Shown one piece after another: positions 23,645 to 31,509 of a stretch of 64,000 nucleotides of DNA. The stretch covers positions 62,001 to 126,000 of the IMG/VR virus record IMGVR_UViG_3300050821_016647, one strand, 5' to 3'. How positions within the stretch are numbered: the first letter of the stretch is position 1; the number at the start of each line of letters is the position of its first letter. The position numbers and the translations under genes were made by a program. The DNA is from a virus. The notes beneath the pieces are model-generated. The model had not been told where the DNA came from. It worked only from the letters and a program-made list of their open reading frames with translations, and searched no databases.

Positions 23645-23829
23645 TACTACGCGCGAGGCGGCTTCCCAGGACCGCGTCCCTCTCCCGAGCTCTCCGCACG
23701 TGGCGTTCCATGTACGCGGGCTTTTACGCCCCACAGATTGCGTTCGTGGCCGCTCGGGTTGATCAGCTTAGCCTGGAGTCGGCGAAGCTTCCCGAGTGGA
23801 GGATCTGAGCTTACTCGCGCGGGTTGAGA
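23645..23829. other. Convergent gap, no clear terminator
   Basis: Between the end of the rightward operon and the end of the leftward one. A 32-codon plus-strand frame (23710-23808, MYAGFYAPQIAFVAARVD start) could be a tiny gene but has no good ribosome site. No GC-rich hairpin followed by a T-run is seen. Confidence 0.35.
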
Positions 23830-24024
23830 CTACGACTCAGGTAGGTGGTCCGGCAAGATGAAAAACGGCGGCCCGCTCGCGAGCATCGTCTCCCGAAGCC
23901 GGTCGTTGATGCGGTTGATCATTTTCGCCGTCGTGAACCATTCGACGAGCCGACGCTTCGCGCGCCGCCCTTTGCGACCGCGGTAGAGCGCGCGGCGACG
24001 GAGAGTGGGGAGGGAGGCGGTCAT
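23830..24024 (-). CDS. Basic protein, perhaps the 3' part of a frameshifted gene
   Basis: 64 residues if started at the ATG at 24024. Basic and helical (RRALYRGRKGRRAKRRLVEW). The same frame continues upstream with a sensible coding stretch (VPTIETTVQIPKTSARL) that joins the start of the gene at 24208 if one base is removed, so these may be one protein of about 126 residues. Confidence 0.5.
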   Translation of the reverse strand: MTASLPTLRRRALYRGRKGRRAKRRLVEWFTTAKMINRINDRLRETMLASGPPFFILPDHLPES

Positions 24025-24073
24025 CCAATGTAGAGGTCGACACCGCCGCATGTCGGCGTGGATTTCGACCATC

Positions 24074-24208
24074 TCAGTTTCGCGAGCGTCTTCGAGGATG
24101 AGGCGAGCACTGGTCTTCGGGATTTGGACCGTCGTCTCGATGGTAGGGCACCCAGGCGTAGACGGTTTTCGCCTGCCGGATGCACGACGCGAACTTCCCG
24201 ATGTTCAC
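24074..24208 (-). CDS. 5' part of a frameshifted gene
   Basis: 44 residues from a GTG at 24208 overlapping the stop of the poly-Glu gene (GTGA). The first 20 residues (VNIGKFASCIRQAKTVYAWV) look normal; the rest turns Arg/Pro-rich. Removing one G from the run at 24146-24148 gives VPTIETTVQIPKTSARLILE, a much better protein, in frame with 23830-24072. Confidence 0.45.
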   Translation of the reverse strand: MNIGKFASCIRQAKTVYAWVPYHRDDGPNPEDQCSPHPRRRSRN

Positions 24209-24738
24209 GCGTCGGCCTCTTCTTCCTCCTCTTCCTCCTCCTCTTCTTCTTCTTCCTCTTCTTCCTCGTCTCCACCGCCGAGGTCGACGTCGTAGCGGTC
24301 TTCGACCGATTTCTTGTCGAGCACGAGTGGGTACTGGTCGAATTCGCCCCAGCCGTAGTTGCTGGCGTAGACCTCGTAGGCCCACGCGCGCTCCATGGGG
24401 TCGTCGCTCATGAACGCGGCCTTGACCTCGCTGGGCTTCTGGCCCGACGTCTGGGCGGCGGATTTCAAGCTCCCCCAGGTCGGGACGCCTCGGTCGAGAG
24501 GGACGCGGTAGATGGTCCAGCGTGCCTCCTTGTCGTCGAAGTCGACGTCGTCCGGTGGCACCTCGACGTACTCGAGCTCGTAACCGTCGCTGCGGCCCGT
24601 GCTGGCTTCCTGCGGTGACTTGAGCACCTGGCCGCCGTCGTACTCGGGGAAGTTGACGTCGCCGACGGTACCGATGATTTCGTCGCCGAACTTGTTCTTC
24701 TTGGGCTCGCGGGTGCGGCGGGTGTGTGCTCTGGGCAT
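24205..24738 (-). CDS. Acidic protein with poly-Glu tail
   Basis: 177 residues. The globular part (DEIIGTVGDVNFPEYDGGQV, then ARWTIYRVPLDRGVPTW) is followed by a run of about 17 consecutive Glu residues near the C-terminus, encoded by mixed GAA/GAG codons, so selection acts on the protein rather than DNA slippage alone. Such tails can mimic DNA or bind basic proteins, for example the H1-like protein at 1013. Function unknown. Confidence 0.75.
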   Translation of the reverse strand: MPRAHTRRTREPKKNKFGDEIIGTVGDVNFPEYDGGQVLKSPQEASTGRSDGYELEYVEVPPDDVDFDDKEARWTIYRVPLDRGVPTWGSLKSAAQTSGQKPSEVKAAFMSDDPMERAWAYEVYASNYGWGEFDQYPLVLDKKSVEDRYDVDLGGGDEEEEEEEEEEEEEEEEEADA

Positions 24739-24748
24739 GACGGGCAGA

Positions 24749-25024
24749 TTACCTCACCTCGTCGGGACGCACCAGGTACGCTGGGGTTCGCGGCCCGACC
24801 CACGAGCCCTCGACGTTGAACGAGAAGTATTCCTCGGCGACCTCGCGACGACGCCAGATCGAAGGGTCGCGACGCGTCAGGATCTCGATGCACTTCTCCC
24901 GGTCGTAGACCACGATGGTGGGCTGGCCGCAGCGTGTCACCACGCCCAGGATGGCGTCGTCGAACCCGTCAGCGAAGAGGAGGTCGGGGTCCTCGGTGAG
25001 CTCGACTAGATCGGCGCGGGTCAC
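24749..25024 (-). CDS. Conserved phage hypothetical protein
   Basis: 91 residues from a GTG at 25024 overlapping the upstream stop. The order DGFDDAILGVVTRCG, VVYDREKCIEIL, EEYFSFNVEGSWVG, TPAYLV is a pattern I recognise from many tailed-phage genomes. Its role is not known to me. Confidence 0.8.
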   Translation of the reverse strand: MTRADLVELTEDPDLLFADGFDDAILGVVTRCGQPTIVVYDREKCIEILTRRDPSIWRRREVAEEYFSFNVEGSWVGPRTPAYLVRPDEVR

Positions 25025-25290
25025 GCGGCAACCAGCTCTTCCTCGCGCCACGTCTCGACGCGCGCCTCGGTGTCTCGTGTAGCTTCCGCCGCAATGCGCG
25101 CGCCTTCTTCGTCGCACCAGGATGATGCATCTTCGCGTTTGGTCGTCCAAGTAACCTTCTCCGGGTTGGGTCCGCAGTACGGTCCAGACCCGATCACCGG
25201 ATACTCGACGCTAACGAGATAGTCCTTGTACGTGTGGACCTGTCCGTGACTCTGCCAGTTGAATTCACGCTTCACGTAGTGGATATTCAT
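25021..25290 (-). CDS. Hypothetical protein
   Basis: 89 residues from an ATG at 25290 overlapping the upstream stop. Beta-rich N-terminus (HYVKREFNWQSHGQVHTY), then an acidic helix. The much longer open frame upstream is not coding-like. Function unknown. Confidence 0.7.
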   Translation of the reverse strand: MNIHYVKREFNWQSHGQVHTYKDYLVSVEYPVIGSGPYCGPNPEKVTWTTKREDASSWCDEEGARIAAEATRDTEARVETWREEELVAA

Positions 25291-25529
25291 TTCCCTTCGT
25301 AGCCTCCTGAGGCGAGCTTCCGTCGTTGCGTTGGGCTCATCTTCAGGATGAGCGGGCCGATCTCTCGACATTCGGGGTGCTGGGCGTCGCGAGTGCACGA
25401 CTGGACGAACGAGTCCTCGATGTTCTTGTCGTCGAGCACGATGTGCCAGCAGCACCCGGCCAGCGAGCGAAAGTAGATGTCGATCCGGAGCTTCTCCGCG
25501 GCGCGGCATTCTTCGAGGGTGGCACTCAT
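25287..25529 (-). CDS. Conserved phage hypothetical protein
   Basis: 80 residues from an ATG at 25529 (ATGA overlap). CCWHIVLDDKNIEDSFVQSC and the ending MSPTQRRKL are a pattern I know from phage proteins containing three or four conserved Cys/His. Function unknown. Confidence 0.75.
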   Translation of the reverse strand: MSATLEECRAAEKLRIDIYFRSLAGCCWHIVLDDKNIEDSFVQSCTRDAQHPECREIGPLILKMSPTQRRKLASGGYEGK

Positions 25530-25873
25530 TTGCCCGTCTCTCTTTTCTGAATCGAATTTGATCCGCTTGATCGCATAGCAGAGCCAAGCTTTATTTTCTT
25601 CTGCGGCCACCACGGGTCCGGCGCGTACATGCCGAGCTCGTAGAGACCCGCGTTCTTCGGAGTCTTCGGCACCTCATCCCACTTGTTGCCCTTCTCCTTA
25701 TTGCATGTCGGACACGCGATTCGAAAGTTGCGTGGCTTGTTGTTACCGCCTTTGCTCTTCGGTTTTACGTGGTCGACCGTGGCTTGACTGCGCGTGAGCA
25801 GTTTGCCGCAGTAGTGACAAGGAAGTTGGTGTTTGCCTCGGAACTTTTCGGCTTTCCAGTCTCGAGGCCGCAA
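25526..25873 (-). CDS. HNH endonuclease
   Basis: 115 residues. Zinc-binding CHYCGK and CPTCNKEKGN flank the catalytic TVDHVKPKSKGG, the classical HNH layout. The catalytic His is in the DH pair and Asn in the last motif. Stand-alone HNH proteins in phages act in DNA packaging (near terminase genes) or as homing nucleases; no terminase is nearby. The start is ATG at 25873 without an overlapping upstream gene. Confidence 0.85.
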   Translation of the reverse strand: MRPRDWKAEKFRGKHQLPCHYCGKLLTRSQATVDHVKPKSKGGNNKPRNFRIACPTCNKEKGNKWDEVPKTPKNAGLYELGMYAPDPWWPQKKIKLGSAMRSSGSNSIQKRETGK

Positions 25874-25880
25874 GCGACAC

Positions 25881-26201
25881 CTATGTACCTCCAGAGATCG
25901 CGCCCAGAGTGAGAAGCACGATATCCGGGATTGTGTTTGTTAGGTAAGGTCTCACATTCTTGAGTGCGTTCGCACTCTCGACGAGACGTTCAACTTTCTC
26001 AACTTCTATGTCGTACGCATGTTCTGGTGTCGGGTGTTCTTGGTCATACAAAACTTCGATCCCAACTCCAACCTTGCCGCTAGATCGAATATGGACCGGC
26101 AAGTATCGGCATGCGATAGCGTTGATTATTTTTTCTTTACCTTCGTGTTCGATACGAACGGTGAGCATGTGCTCTGGATCGACGCGAAAGCTTCCATTCA
26201 T
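25881..26201 (-). CDS. Hypothetical protein
   Basis: 106 residues from an ATG at 26201 overlapping the next upstream stop. Beta-rich first half (LTVRIEHEGKEKIINAIACR) and a C-terminal helix. Function unknown. Confidence 0.7.
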   Translation of the reverse strand: MNGSFRVDPEHMLTVRIEHEGKEKIINAIACRYLPVHIRSSGKVGVGIEVLYDQEHPTPEHAYDIEVEKVERLVESANALKNVRPYLTNTIPDIVLLTLGAISGGT

Positions 26202-26788
26202 GGCTTCCACCCTTGCTTTCGTAGCTCTCCGGTGATGTCTGGTGGCGTCCAGCCCACGGGCTTGAGACGCTTGCGTGCACCGCCGGGGCTCGCAGGTTCG
26301 GACCAGACCGGCTCGCCGATGAACTTGGCCATGTTCGTGCGATGGATTTCGGCGGCGATGGGTTCTCCGTCGATGCCGAATTCAAGCCTGGTACCCTCGA
26401 CGACGTAGTCGAGGTCGCCCATGCCGTCGGCGAGCTCAGGCATGTCGACTTGAACCCATCCGTCTTTGATGATGCCCAGCATCTTCGAGTGAAGGTCTTC
26501 GATGTTGTTCCTCTCGGCGCGGGAGAACATCGCCTCCATGACCTCGAAGAACTCCTCGGCGATGAGCTTCGCCCGGAGCCTGACGCGATCGTCGGACGGA
26601 ATGGTCGGCGTCGCCGGATCCTTCATGTCCATCGCGGCGTGGAACTCGGCGACTTGCTCGCGGAGGGTCTGCTTCGGTGGATGGAAGTCGATCCAATCAT
26701 GGGCGCCTGAAACTGTTTTGAAGCACCTATCACCTTTGACCGCGATATCGACTTGTCCACATTCGCGACACACCAGGGATCTAATCAC
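26198..26788 (-). CDS. MazG-like NTP pyrophosphohydrolase with zinc ribbon
   Basis: 196 residues. An N-terminal CRECGQ ribbon leads to an all-alpha pyrophosphohydrolase domain: RLRAKLIAEEFFEVMEAMF (the ExxE motif), then LADGMGDLDYVVEGT (the ExxD-type second motif) and HRTNMAK. This is the MazG/phosphoribosyl-ATP pyrophosphohydrolase group, which in phages cleaves house-cleaning NTPs or alarmones. The metal ligands are present. Confidence 0.8.
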   Translation of the reverse strand: MIRSLVCRECGQVDIAVKGDRCFKTVSGAHDWIDFHPPKQTLREQVAEFHAAMDMKDPATPTIPSDDRVRLRAKLIAEEFFEVMEAMFSRAERNNIEDLHSKMLGIIKDGWVQVDMPELADGMGDLDYVVEGTRLEFGIDGEPIAAEIHRTNMAKFIGEPVWSEPASPGGARKRLKPVGWTPPDITGELRKQGWKP

Positions 26789-27042
26789 GTCGTCACCGCC
26801 TCGTTGAGATCCATCGGTACCTTCATCTGCTCCAGCTTCAACGCCGCGCGCCCCTTGTCCGTGAGGCGGTGCCCGTCACCGGCGATGGCGAAACCGCTCT
26901 CGAGCCAGCCCGCTTGCAGGATGGTCTCACGCTCGGCGTCCCATTCGGCTTGGGTCGCGCGCACGCGGCCGTCTTGGTGGTAGTGACGAACGAGGTTTAG
27001 GTCGGAGAAATCTTCCAGGATGCGGCGTTGGGCGTCGTTCAT
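26785..27042 (-). CDS. Winged-helix-like protein
   Basis: 85 residues from ATG at 27042 (ATGA overlap). AERETILQAGWLESGFAIAG, then GHRLTDKGRAAL resembles the last helix and wing of PadR/MarR-like DNA-binding domains. Possible regulator; not certain. Confidence 0.6.
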   Translation of the reverse strand: MNDAQRRILEDFSDLNLVRHYHQDGRVRATQAEWDAERETILQAGWLESGFAIAGDGHRLTDKGRAALKLEQMKVPMDLNEAVTT

Positions 27043-27314
27043 GCGATGAGCTCCCGTAGAGAGTGACAGGCTTTGACCCGGAGGCCGCGCGAGCACTGGA
27101 TAAGTAGTTGTTTCATGCCGGTGTTGTTTCGAATGTAGAGACGCCGTCCATCCCAGATCAGCATGCGACCGAAGCGAAGACATGTATGCGATTCTGGTAG
27201 ACCCTTGTCGAACATCGCGTCTTCGAGGTCGCGCAGTCGAGCGTTGAGGTCTTCCGTGGCCGCGCGCAGGTCTCTGGCGACTTGTAGGAGTCGTTTGCCG
27301 GTGCCTGGGGTCAT
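27039..27314 (-). CDS. Hypothetical protein
   Basis: 91 residues from ATG at 27314 overlapping the upstream stop. N-terminal coiled coil followed by a small beta/alpha part (RLYIRNNTGMKQLLIQC). Function unknown. Confidence 0.65.
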   Translation of the reverse strand: MTPGTGKRLLQVARDLRAATEDLNARLRDLEDAMFDKGLPESHTCLRFGRMLIWDGRRLYIRNNTGMKQLLIQCSRGLRVKACHSLRELIA

Positions 27315-27655
27315 CGCGACTCGAAAGCGGAGCACGAGAAGCTGGGCAGCGTGTACAGGCTCGCTTGGTATCCCGAGCCGTCGAGTAGCAGCATCGGCTT
27401 GGCCTCCATTTCTGCTCGTGGGAGGTTTCTTCTGTTCGCATGAAGAGCGAGCAGGCACCGACGGTGCGAAGGTGGTGGCTGCCACACGTACGCGGCCACT
27501 GGGGTCTCATCCTCCCAGACAGCGAAGGCGTAGGTCGCGTTGTTCCCGACCGAACCATACCCGTGGTAGCGCTCGCAGAGGTCACGCACAACGGCCAGCT
27601 CGCAGCCGTCGAGATTGTAGGACGGGTCTCGGGAGGTCATCTTGGGCGCGCGCAT
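27311..27655 (-). CDS. Short form of a Mom-like / GNAT-type phage protein
   Basis: 114 residues. DGCELAVVRDLCERYHGYGS, then ATYAFAVWEDETPVAAYVWQ matches the N-terminal half of a phage protein family related to acetyltransferase-fold DNA-modification proteins (Mom-like). Full family members are about twice as long, with the Cys-His-Lys half absent here, so this copy may be truncated. The start lies at an ATGCGCGCG leader like those of 44.7-50.8 kb. Confidence 0.45.
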   Translation of the reverse strand: MRAPKMTSRDPSYNLDGCELAVVRDLCERYHGYGSVGNNATYAFAVWEDETPVAAYVWQPPPSHRRCLLALHANRRNLPRAEMEAKPMLLLDGSGYQASLYTLPSFSCSAFESR

Positions 27656-27667
27656 AGATGGGAGTGT

Positions 27668-27913
27668 CTACTTGTCGAGGTAAACGTCTGCGAATCGCCG
27701 GAGCGCGTCCGCCTGATCTCGACGACCGATCCCCTCATTCGCCTTCGCAGCTTCGTGGAGCAGACGACCGATCCGCTCCTGTTCGTCGGTGCGAGTGAGC
27801 AGAAGTAGCTCGACGAGGGCCTTCTCCGCTTTCGTCCCACCACTGAGGGCGGCCTCCGTGTTTTGGAGCATCCACTCGTGAGCAGCCTTCTCGTCATTCT
27901 CTTTGTTCGTCAT
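27668..27913 (-). CDS. Helical hypothetical protein
   Basis: 81 residues, almost fully helical and charged, starting MTNKENDEKAAHEWM and preceded by GAGG upstream of 27913. Function unknown. Confidence 0.7.
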   Translation of the reverse strand: MTNKENDEKAAHEWMLQNTEAALSGGTKAEKALVELLLLTRTDEQERIGRLLHEAAKANEGIGRRDQADALRRFADVYLDK

Positions 27914-27954
27914 CGAAATATCCTCGTTCGGTTACCTACGCTCCGTCGTTTTCA

Positions 27955-28578
27955 TTACGCGCGGTACCCCATCTGGGCAACGCGTCGAGGCAGGATCGGG
28001 CCAGTTGGCTTCACTCCCAACGGATTCGGCGTGTACCCCTCGAACCACGGTGAGTCGCTCGGCATCGAGAGTCGGGCGAAGCTCCGAAGCGTCTCAACTC
28101 GCATCGGGACGGACTCATGAATCGTGAAAGGGCCGCATTGGTAGACACATCCACCTTGAAGAGGCACCTCGGTTAGTCCGTTGAGCGACGCTCGGGCACC
28201 CTCACATCCCCCGTCATCGTCGAACTCGACATCTAGCTCACCGCGCCAGGCGTGAGCGCCACGAACGCTGGCCCAAAGAAGCATTCCACTCGATGCCCAC
28301 GGCGACGGACCGCCCCACCCGCCCAGACCATCTACGTGTAGACCGGGCCTCCGATGGCACTCACCGGCCTTCACGATGGCCTCGTCGATGGTGATGTACG
28401 CGACCCCGCGGCGGACGGGCGCATGGTTCGCGAGCATCGCGAACGTGCTCCGCCAAAATCGATTGGGGAGGGAGTCTGCATCTTCGAGCAGGACCGGCAT
28501 CATCATGACTCGTGTACCGCTGTACTGCGGGATGTCGTGCCAGATGCCCAGCTTCTCGACCCGGCTTCGGATTCTCAT
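27955..28578 (-). CDS. 2OG-Fe(II) oxygenase-like / double-stranded beta-helix protein
   Basis: 207 residues. A possible metal triad is visible: HxD in GLHVDG (residues 80-85), a distal His in HESVP, and Arg in RSFARLSMP, the spacing of 2-oxoglutarate oxygenases and related jelly-roll proteins. The rest is beta-rich with conserved Gly. Such phage proteins may hydroxylate nucleic acids or proteins. The assignment rests on these three motifs only. Confidence 0.45.
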   Translation of the reverse strand: MRIRSRVEKLGIWHDIPQYSGTRVMMMPVLLEDADSLPNRFWRSTFAMLANHAPVRRGVAYITIDEAIVKAGECHRRPGLHVDGLGGWGGPSPWASSGMLLWASVRGAHAWRGELDVEFDDDGGCEGARASLNGLTEVPLQGGCVYQCGPFTIHESVPMRVETLRSFARLSMPSDSPWFEGYTPNPLGVKPTGPILPRRVAQMGYRA

Positions 28579-28658
28579 CGAAATCTTCTCGCGCGCTCGG
28601 ACGGGAGTCTACTTCCCGACCCTTTGTGGAGATCCTCTCTGCCGTTTCGCTTTTTCAT
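28575..28658 (-). CDS. Tiny basic protein
   Basis: 27 residues. Its ATG overlaps the TAA of the gene upstream (TAATG) and its TGA overlaps the next ATG, filling the gap exactly. Basic and Ser/Arg-rich. Supported by coupling alone. Confidence 0.45.
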   Translation of the reverse strand: MKKRNGREDLHKGSGSRLPSERARRFR

Positions 28659-28918
28659 TACGGTCCGAACTTCCTAGGCCGGTAGCCATTGACGACCAGC
28701 TTCAGTGCGTACTCTTCTGAGTAGAATACGGTCGGCTGATCGTTGACGAATTCAGGTTCCATAATCCAAACCGAATTCGTTGAAGCTTGTGCTCTGTCTG
28801 CCCTACGTGCGCGTTGTCGGCAGAAGACGTCGCAGATGGGCCCGTCGTTGAGAAGACAGTCTCGGCCGCACTCGATGCATTTGGGGTGTTTCTTAGTCGT
28901 CGTACTTTCCTGATTCAT
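28658..28918 (-). CDS. Zinc-finger protein (CIECGRDC...CDVFCRQR)
   Basis: 86 residues. CIECGRDC then ICDVFCRQRARR is a small MYM/FCS-like finger with a basic end, followed by a beta/alpha segment (VFYSEEYALKLVVNGY). Function unknown. Confidence 0.7.
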   Translation of the reverse strand: MNQESTTTKKHPKCIECGRDCLLNDGPICDVFCRQRARRADRAQASTNSVWIMEPEFVNDQPTVFYSEEYALKLVVNGYRPRKFGP

Positions 28919-29139
28919 GGTCTTTCCTTGATTCGCAAATCCAGCACGGTTCGAAGGCGTATGATCTCATCCGCCAGATCGGCCGCGATGCTGCCGGCCG
29001 CGAGTGCCTCGGCTTGGACGTCCAGCACGTACCTCTTCTCGCGTAGGAGATTGCCGAGAAGCCGCACCGCTTCGCGCCGTACGAACTCCCCTTGTTCCTG
29101 GGTTTCGGTCTCGACCGCGATTAGGATTAGCGTTTTCAT
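28915..29139 (-). CDS. Hypothetical protein
   Basis: 74 residues from ATG at 29139 (ATGA overlap). A beta-strand start (MKTLILIAVETET) followed by a long helix. Function unknown. Confidence 0.7.
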   Translation of the reverse strand: MKTLILIAVETETQEQGEFVRREAVRLLGNLLREKRYVLDVQAEALAAGSIAADLADEIIRLRTVLDLRIKERP

Positions 29140-29522
29140 GACCGACCCTGAATCGCCATGACAATGAGCTCCCATGCGTCGAGTAGATGCGCCTCGATCT
29201 TCGCGTCATCCCATGCCTTGGCCAGCATCGACTCGTAGATGGGAGTCGTCATGGCCTCGCGCTTCGTCGCCAGCAGTCTACGGGCAGCGAGTGCCCCGGC
29301 AGCGACGTGTATGACGTCGAGCGCTCGCATGAGCTCGTTGTGAAGAAGCGCGTTGCGGGCGATGGACGGATACTGATCGACATCAACTGGTTTGGGCGAT
29401 ACGACGGCCTCGAGTGCGGAGATGCGGTCGTCCAGTCGATGAAATCGACCGTTATGTAGACGCGCGCCTTCGCTCGTCTCGCCGCAGACTTCGCAGGTTT
29501 TCAAGGCTTTGATTTCAAACAT
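29136..29522 (-). CDS. Hypothetical protein with CEVCG motif
   Basis: 128 residues. CEVCGE near the start and a long amphipathic helix later (AAGALAARRLLATKREAM). Overlaps the next gene upstream by 8 bases. Function unknown. Confidence 0.7.
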   Translation of the reverse strand: MFEIKALKTCEVCGETSEGARLHNGRFHRLDDRISALEAVVSPKPVDVDQYPSIARNALLHNELMRALDVIHVAAGALAARRLLATKREAMTTPIYESMLAKAWDDAKIEAHLLDAWELIVMAIQGRS

Positions 29523-30606
29523 GTTCGCCTTTCAATGCGGCACGACCCTGCTCGCGCATGTCGGAGGAGATGGTGTTGCCCGGCATCTCGACGAACACGC
29601 GCAACGCCTCACGAAGCCTAGCCTCTTCAATGGTAGCTTCGCGCGCCGAGCTAGGGTCGGGATGTCGAGGACACGGATCGTCGCCGGGTTCGTCGCAGTA
29701 GCACGGCGGCTTCGCGGGGGTGGGCTCGGCAAGCATCGGTTCGCCTTCAGAGCTAATGCGTCTCGGAGCATGGTCCCCCGAGTGGCCTTTAGGATGTTTG
29801 CACGGCACCCAACAGCGGTAGGTCGTGTGCCAGTACACGCAATCCGATGTCTTCGGCTTCGGACGAGCAAACGCTTCGCTTATCTCGTCTGCCAGCCCGC
29901 GCCGTATCGCGTACGTGCACCAGCTGCTGGGCGGACCCTCGAGTAGGTATTGTCGAATCTCGTACTCGCGGCGGTCGGCGCCGCGCGCGTATTCCTCGCA
30001 CTGATTGCACTCCGAGCGCAGACGCGCGCCGTGAACGCAGCGTCCAGGGTCACCCTCTTGCTTGGCGTCGGGCGCGTATTTGTCGACGACCGCTTGGGCT
30101 TCTATTCGTGCCCCATACGAGTTGGAGTCGAGCACGCGCCTGAGTGCTCCCAGGAGCTCGTCCCGCCCCGCTCTGAAGTAATCAGCGTTGGCGAGCTCCT
30201 GCGCCGCCGAAGCGCACCAGTTCATGGCGACGAAGCGGAAGTCGGTTTCTTTGCCCAGCGCACCGATGATCTGTTGGGCGGCCTCCATACGGGAGGCGTC
30301 GATCTGGGATTGGGAGAGAGGCTCGGTTCGGCCTTGAGGAGCTCCGTGAAGTAGCGTTCGGAAGAACCGGTCTTCGAGATCTCGGAGAGACTTACGAAGG
30401 CGCGATGCCTCGGCCTCGGCGTTGTCGAACCGGATCTTTTCGAGGCCGTGAGCTTCGCGTTCTTCGACCAGTTCCTTGCGTAGGTCCCTGATGCGTGCAT
30501 CGCGCAGACCGTCGGCCTCGATCTTTGTCATTAGGCCACCTTCGCGCCCGCGGTCGAGGAGGCAAGTTGAATAATCACGGCACTCGGGATGTTTGCAGGG
30601 ACTCAT
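29515..30606 (-). CDS. Large coiled-coil, Cys-rich phage protein
   Basis: 363 residues. N-terminal CKHPECRDYSTCL, a coiled coil (30-110), a helical domain, then Cys/His-rich segments (CVHGARLRSECNQCEEY; CVYWHTTYRCWVPCKHPKGH; CYCDEPGDDPCPRH). The multiple CxHPxGHxGDH elements are familiar from other phage hypotheticals. It probably binds several zinc ions. No enzymatic motif seen. Confidence 0.75.
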   Translation of the reverse strand: MSPCKHPECRDYSTCLLDRGREGGLMTKIEADGLRDARIRDLRKELVEEREAHGLEKIRFDNAEAEASRLRKSLRDLEDRFFRTLLHGAPQGRTEPLSQSQIDASRMEAAQQIIGALGKETDFRFVAMNWCASAAQELANADYFRAGRDELLGALRRVLDSNSYGARIEAQAVVDKYAPDAKQEGDPGRCVHGARLRSECNQCEEYARGADRREYEIRQYLLEGPPSSWCTYAIRRGLADEISEAFARPKPKTSDCVYWHTTYRCWVPCKHPKGHSGDHAPRRISSEGEPMLAEPTPAKPPCYCDEPGDDPCPRHPDPSSAREATIEEARLREALRVFVEMPGNTISSDMREQGRAALKGEHV

Positions 30607-30836
30607 TTTTTCTCCAGGATGCGCTGAGCGCGCGTCGGAATCCCGAGACCTCGACGAAGGCTGAGCAGCACTTCGGGCGCCTTGGCTCCGCGACCGATGG
30701 CCTCCTCGGCTGCGTCGAGGAGCTCGGCCTGGAGCCGTCTAGTGGTTTGTTCCAATCGCCTCTTGAGGAAGAAAGCACCGACGTTGACGAAGACGGACGT
30801 TGCCGACGCGATGAGAACGGTGATTTCGGTGTTCAT
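30603..30836 (-). CDS. Membrane-anchored helical protein
   Basis: 77 residues from ATG at 30836 (ATGA overlap). One hydrophobic helix (ITVLIASATSVFVNVGAFF) and a long cytoplasmic helix. Function unknown. Confidence 0.65.
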   Translation of the reverse strand: MNTEITVLIASATSVFVNVGAFFLKRRLEQTTRRLQAELLDAAEEAIGRGAKAPEVLLSLRRGLGIPTRAQRILEKK

Positions 30837-31069
30837 TTCTTCTCCAGGTACTTTCCGAGTCGTTCTCGTACGGCGCGCACGGCAGGGAGCTTGTTGTCGG
30901 CAGTGAGCTGGATGGGCGGCTTGAGTGTGTCGTAGACCCATTCGAGCAGATCTCTCGCAGCGGCGGATTCCTCGTCGGACGAACCGAGCGTTTGTTCTTT
31001 ACCGGCGAGTTGAGCTTCGAGTTCCTCGATACGCTTGTTCTTCTCTTCGATGAGTTCGTCCCATTTCAC
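30833..31069 (-). CDS. Coiled-coil protein
   Basis: 78 residues, MKWDELIEEKNKRIEELEAQ start with perfect heptad character in the first 30 residues. Coupled on both sides. Function unknown. Confidence 0.7.
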   Translation of the reverse strand: MKWDELIEEKNKRIEELEAQLAGKEQTLGSSDEESAAARDLLEWVYDTLKPPIQLTADNKLPAVRAVRERLGKYLEKK

Positions 31070-31497
31070 TTCGTGTCCCCCTGCGCCCCGCGGCGAATCC
31101 TTTCGAGTGCCGCCTCTTTGCTCTCGTCGGGAACGATACCCATTTGATCAGCAAGTGTAGGGGAGATCAGGCAGTCCTTGCTCGCACCGTTGGTCAGCAT
31201 GCTCACGACCTCTGCGACGGCGGCTAGGGTGACTCCCGTTGCAGCGGGTGCCGTAGGCTCGACGTGTGCCTGCCGCGTCTCGCGCGCCGGGTTCTTGTCG
31301 ACGAGGACGCGACCGTCGTTCAAGTCGTAGGGTCCAAGCTCGTAGACTCCCGCCGCGATGTCTTCGACGGTAGGAGGTGTGATGAGGCGGAAAACTTCGC
31401 CGATCTCCTTGGCGAAGAGCTCGACGGCCCCCTCTCTCGTCTCTTGGTGCACGATGAATTGACGACCCTCGTGCTTCAATCCCCAGCGCTTACTCAT
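31066..31497 (-). CDS. Hypothetical protein
   Basis: 143 residues. N-terminal beta domain (RWGLKHEGRQFIVHQET), then an Ala/Thr/Pro linker and a C-terminal helical part. No motif recognised. Confidence 0.7.
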   Translation of the reverse strand: MSKRWGLKHEGRQFIVHQETREGAVELFAKEIGEVFRLITPPTVEDIAAGVYELGPYDLNDGRVLVDKNPARETRQAHVEPTAPAATGVTLAAVAEVVSMLTNGASKDCLISPTLADQMGIVPDESKEAALERIRRGAQGDTK

Positions 31498-31509
31498 GGT
31501 CTGCCTTTC

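Noticed and set aside
24058-24618. Rightward frame with a Phe/Leu run opposite the poly-Glu tract
   Set aside because: The hydrophobic run is the complement of the Glu codons and looks like a membrane helix only by accident.
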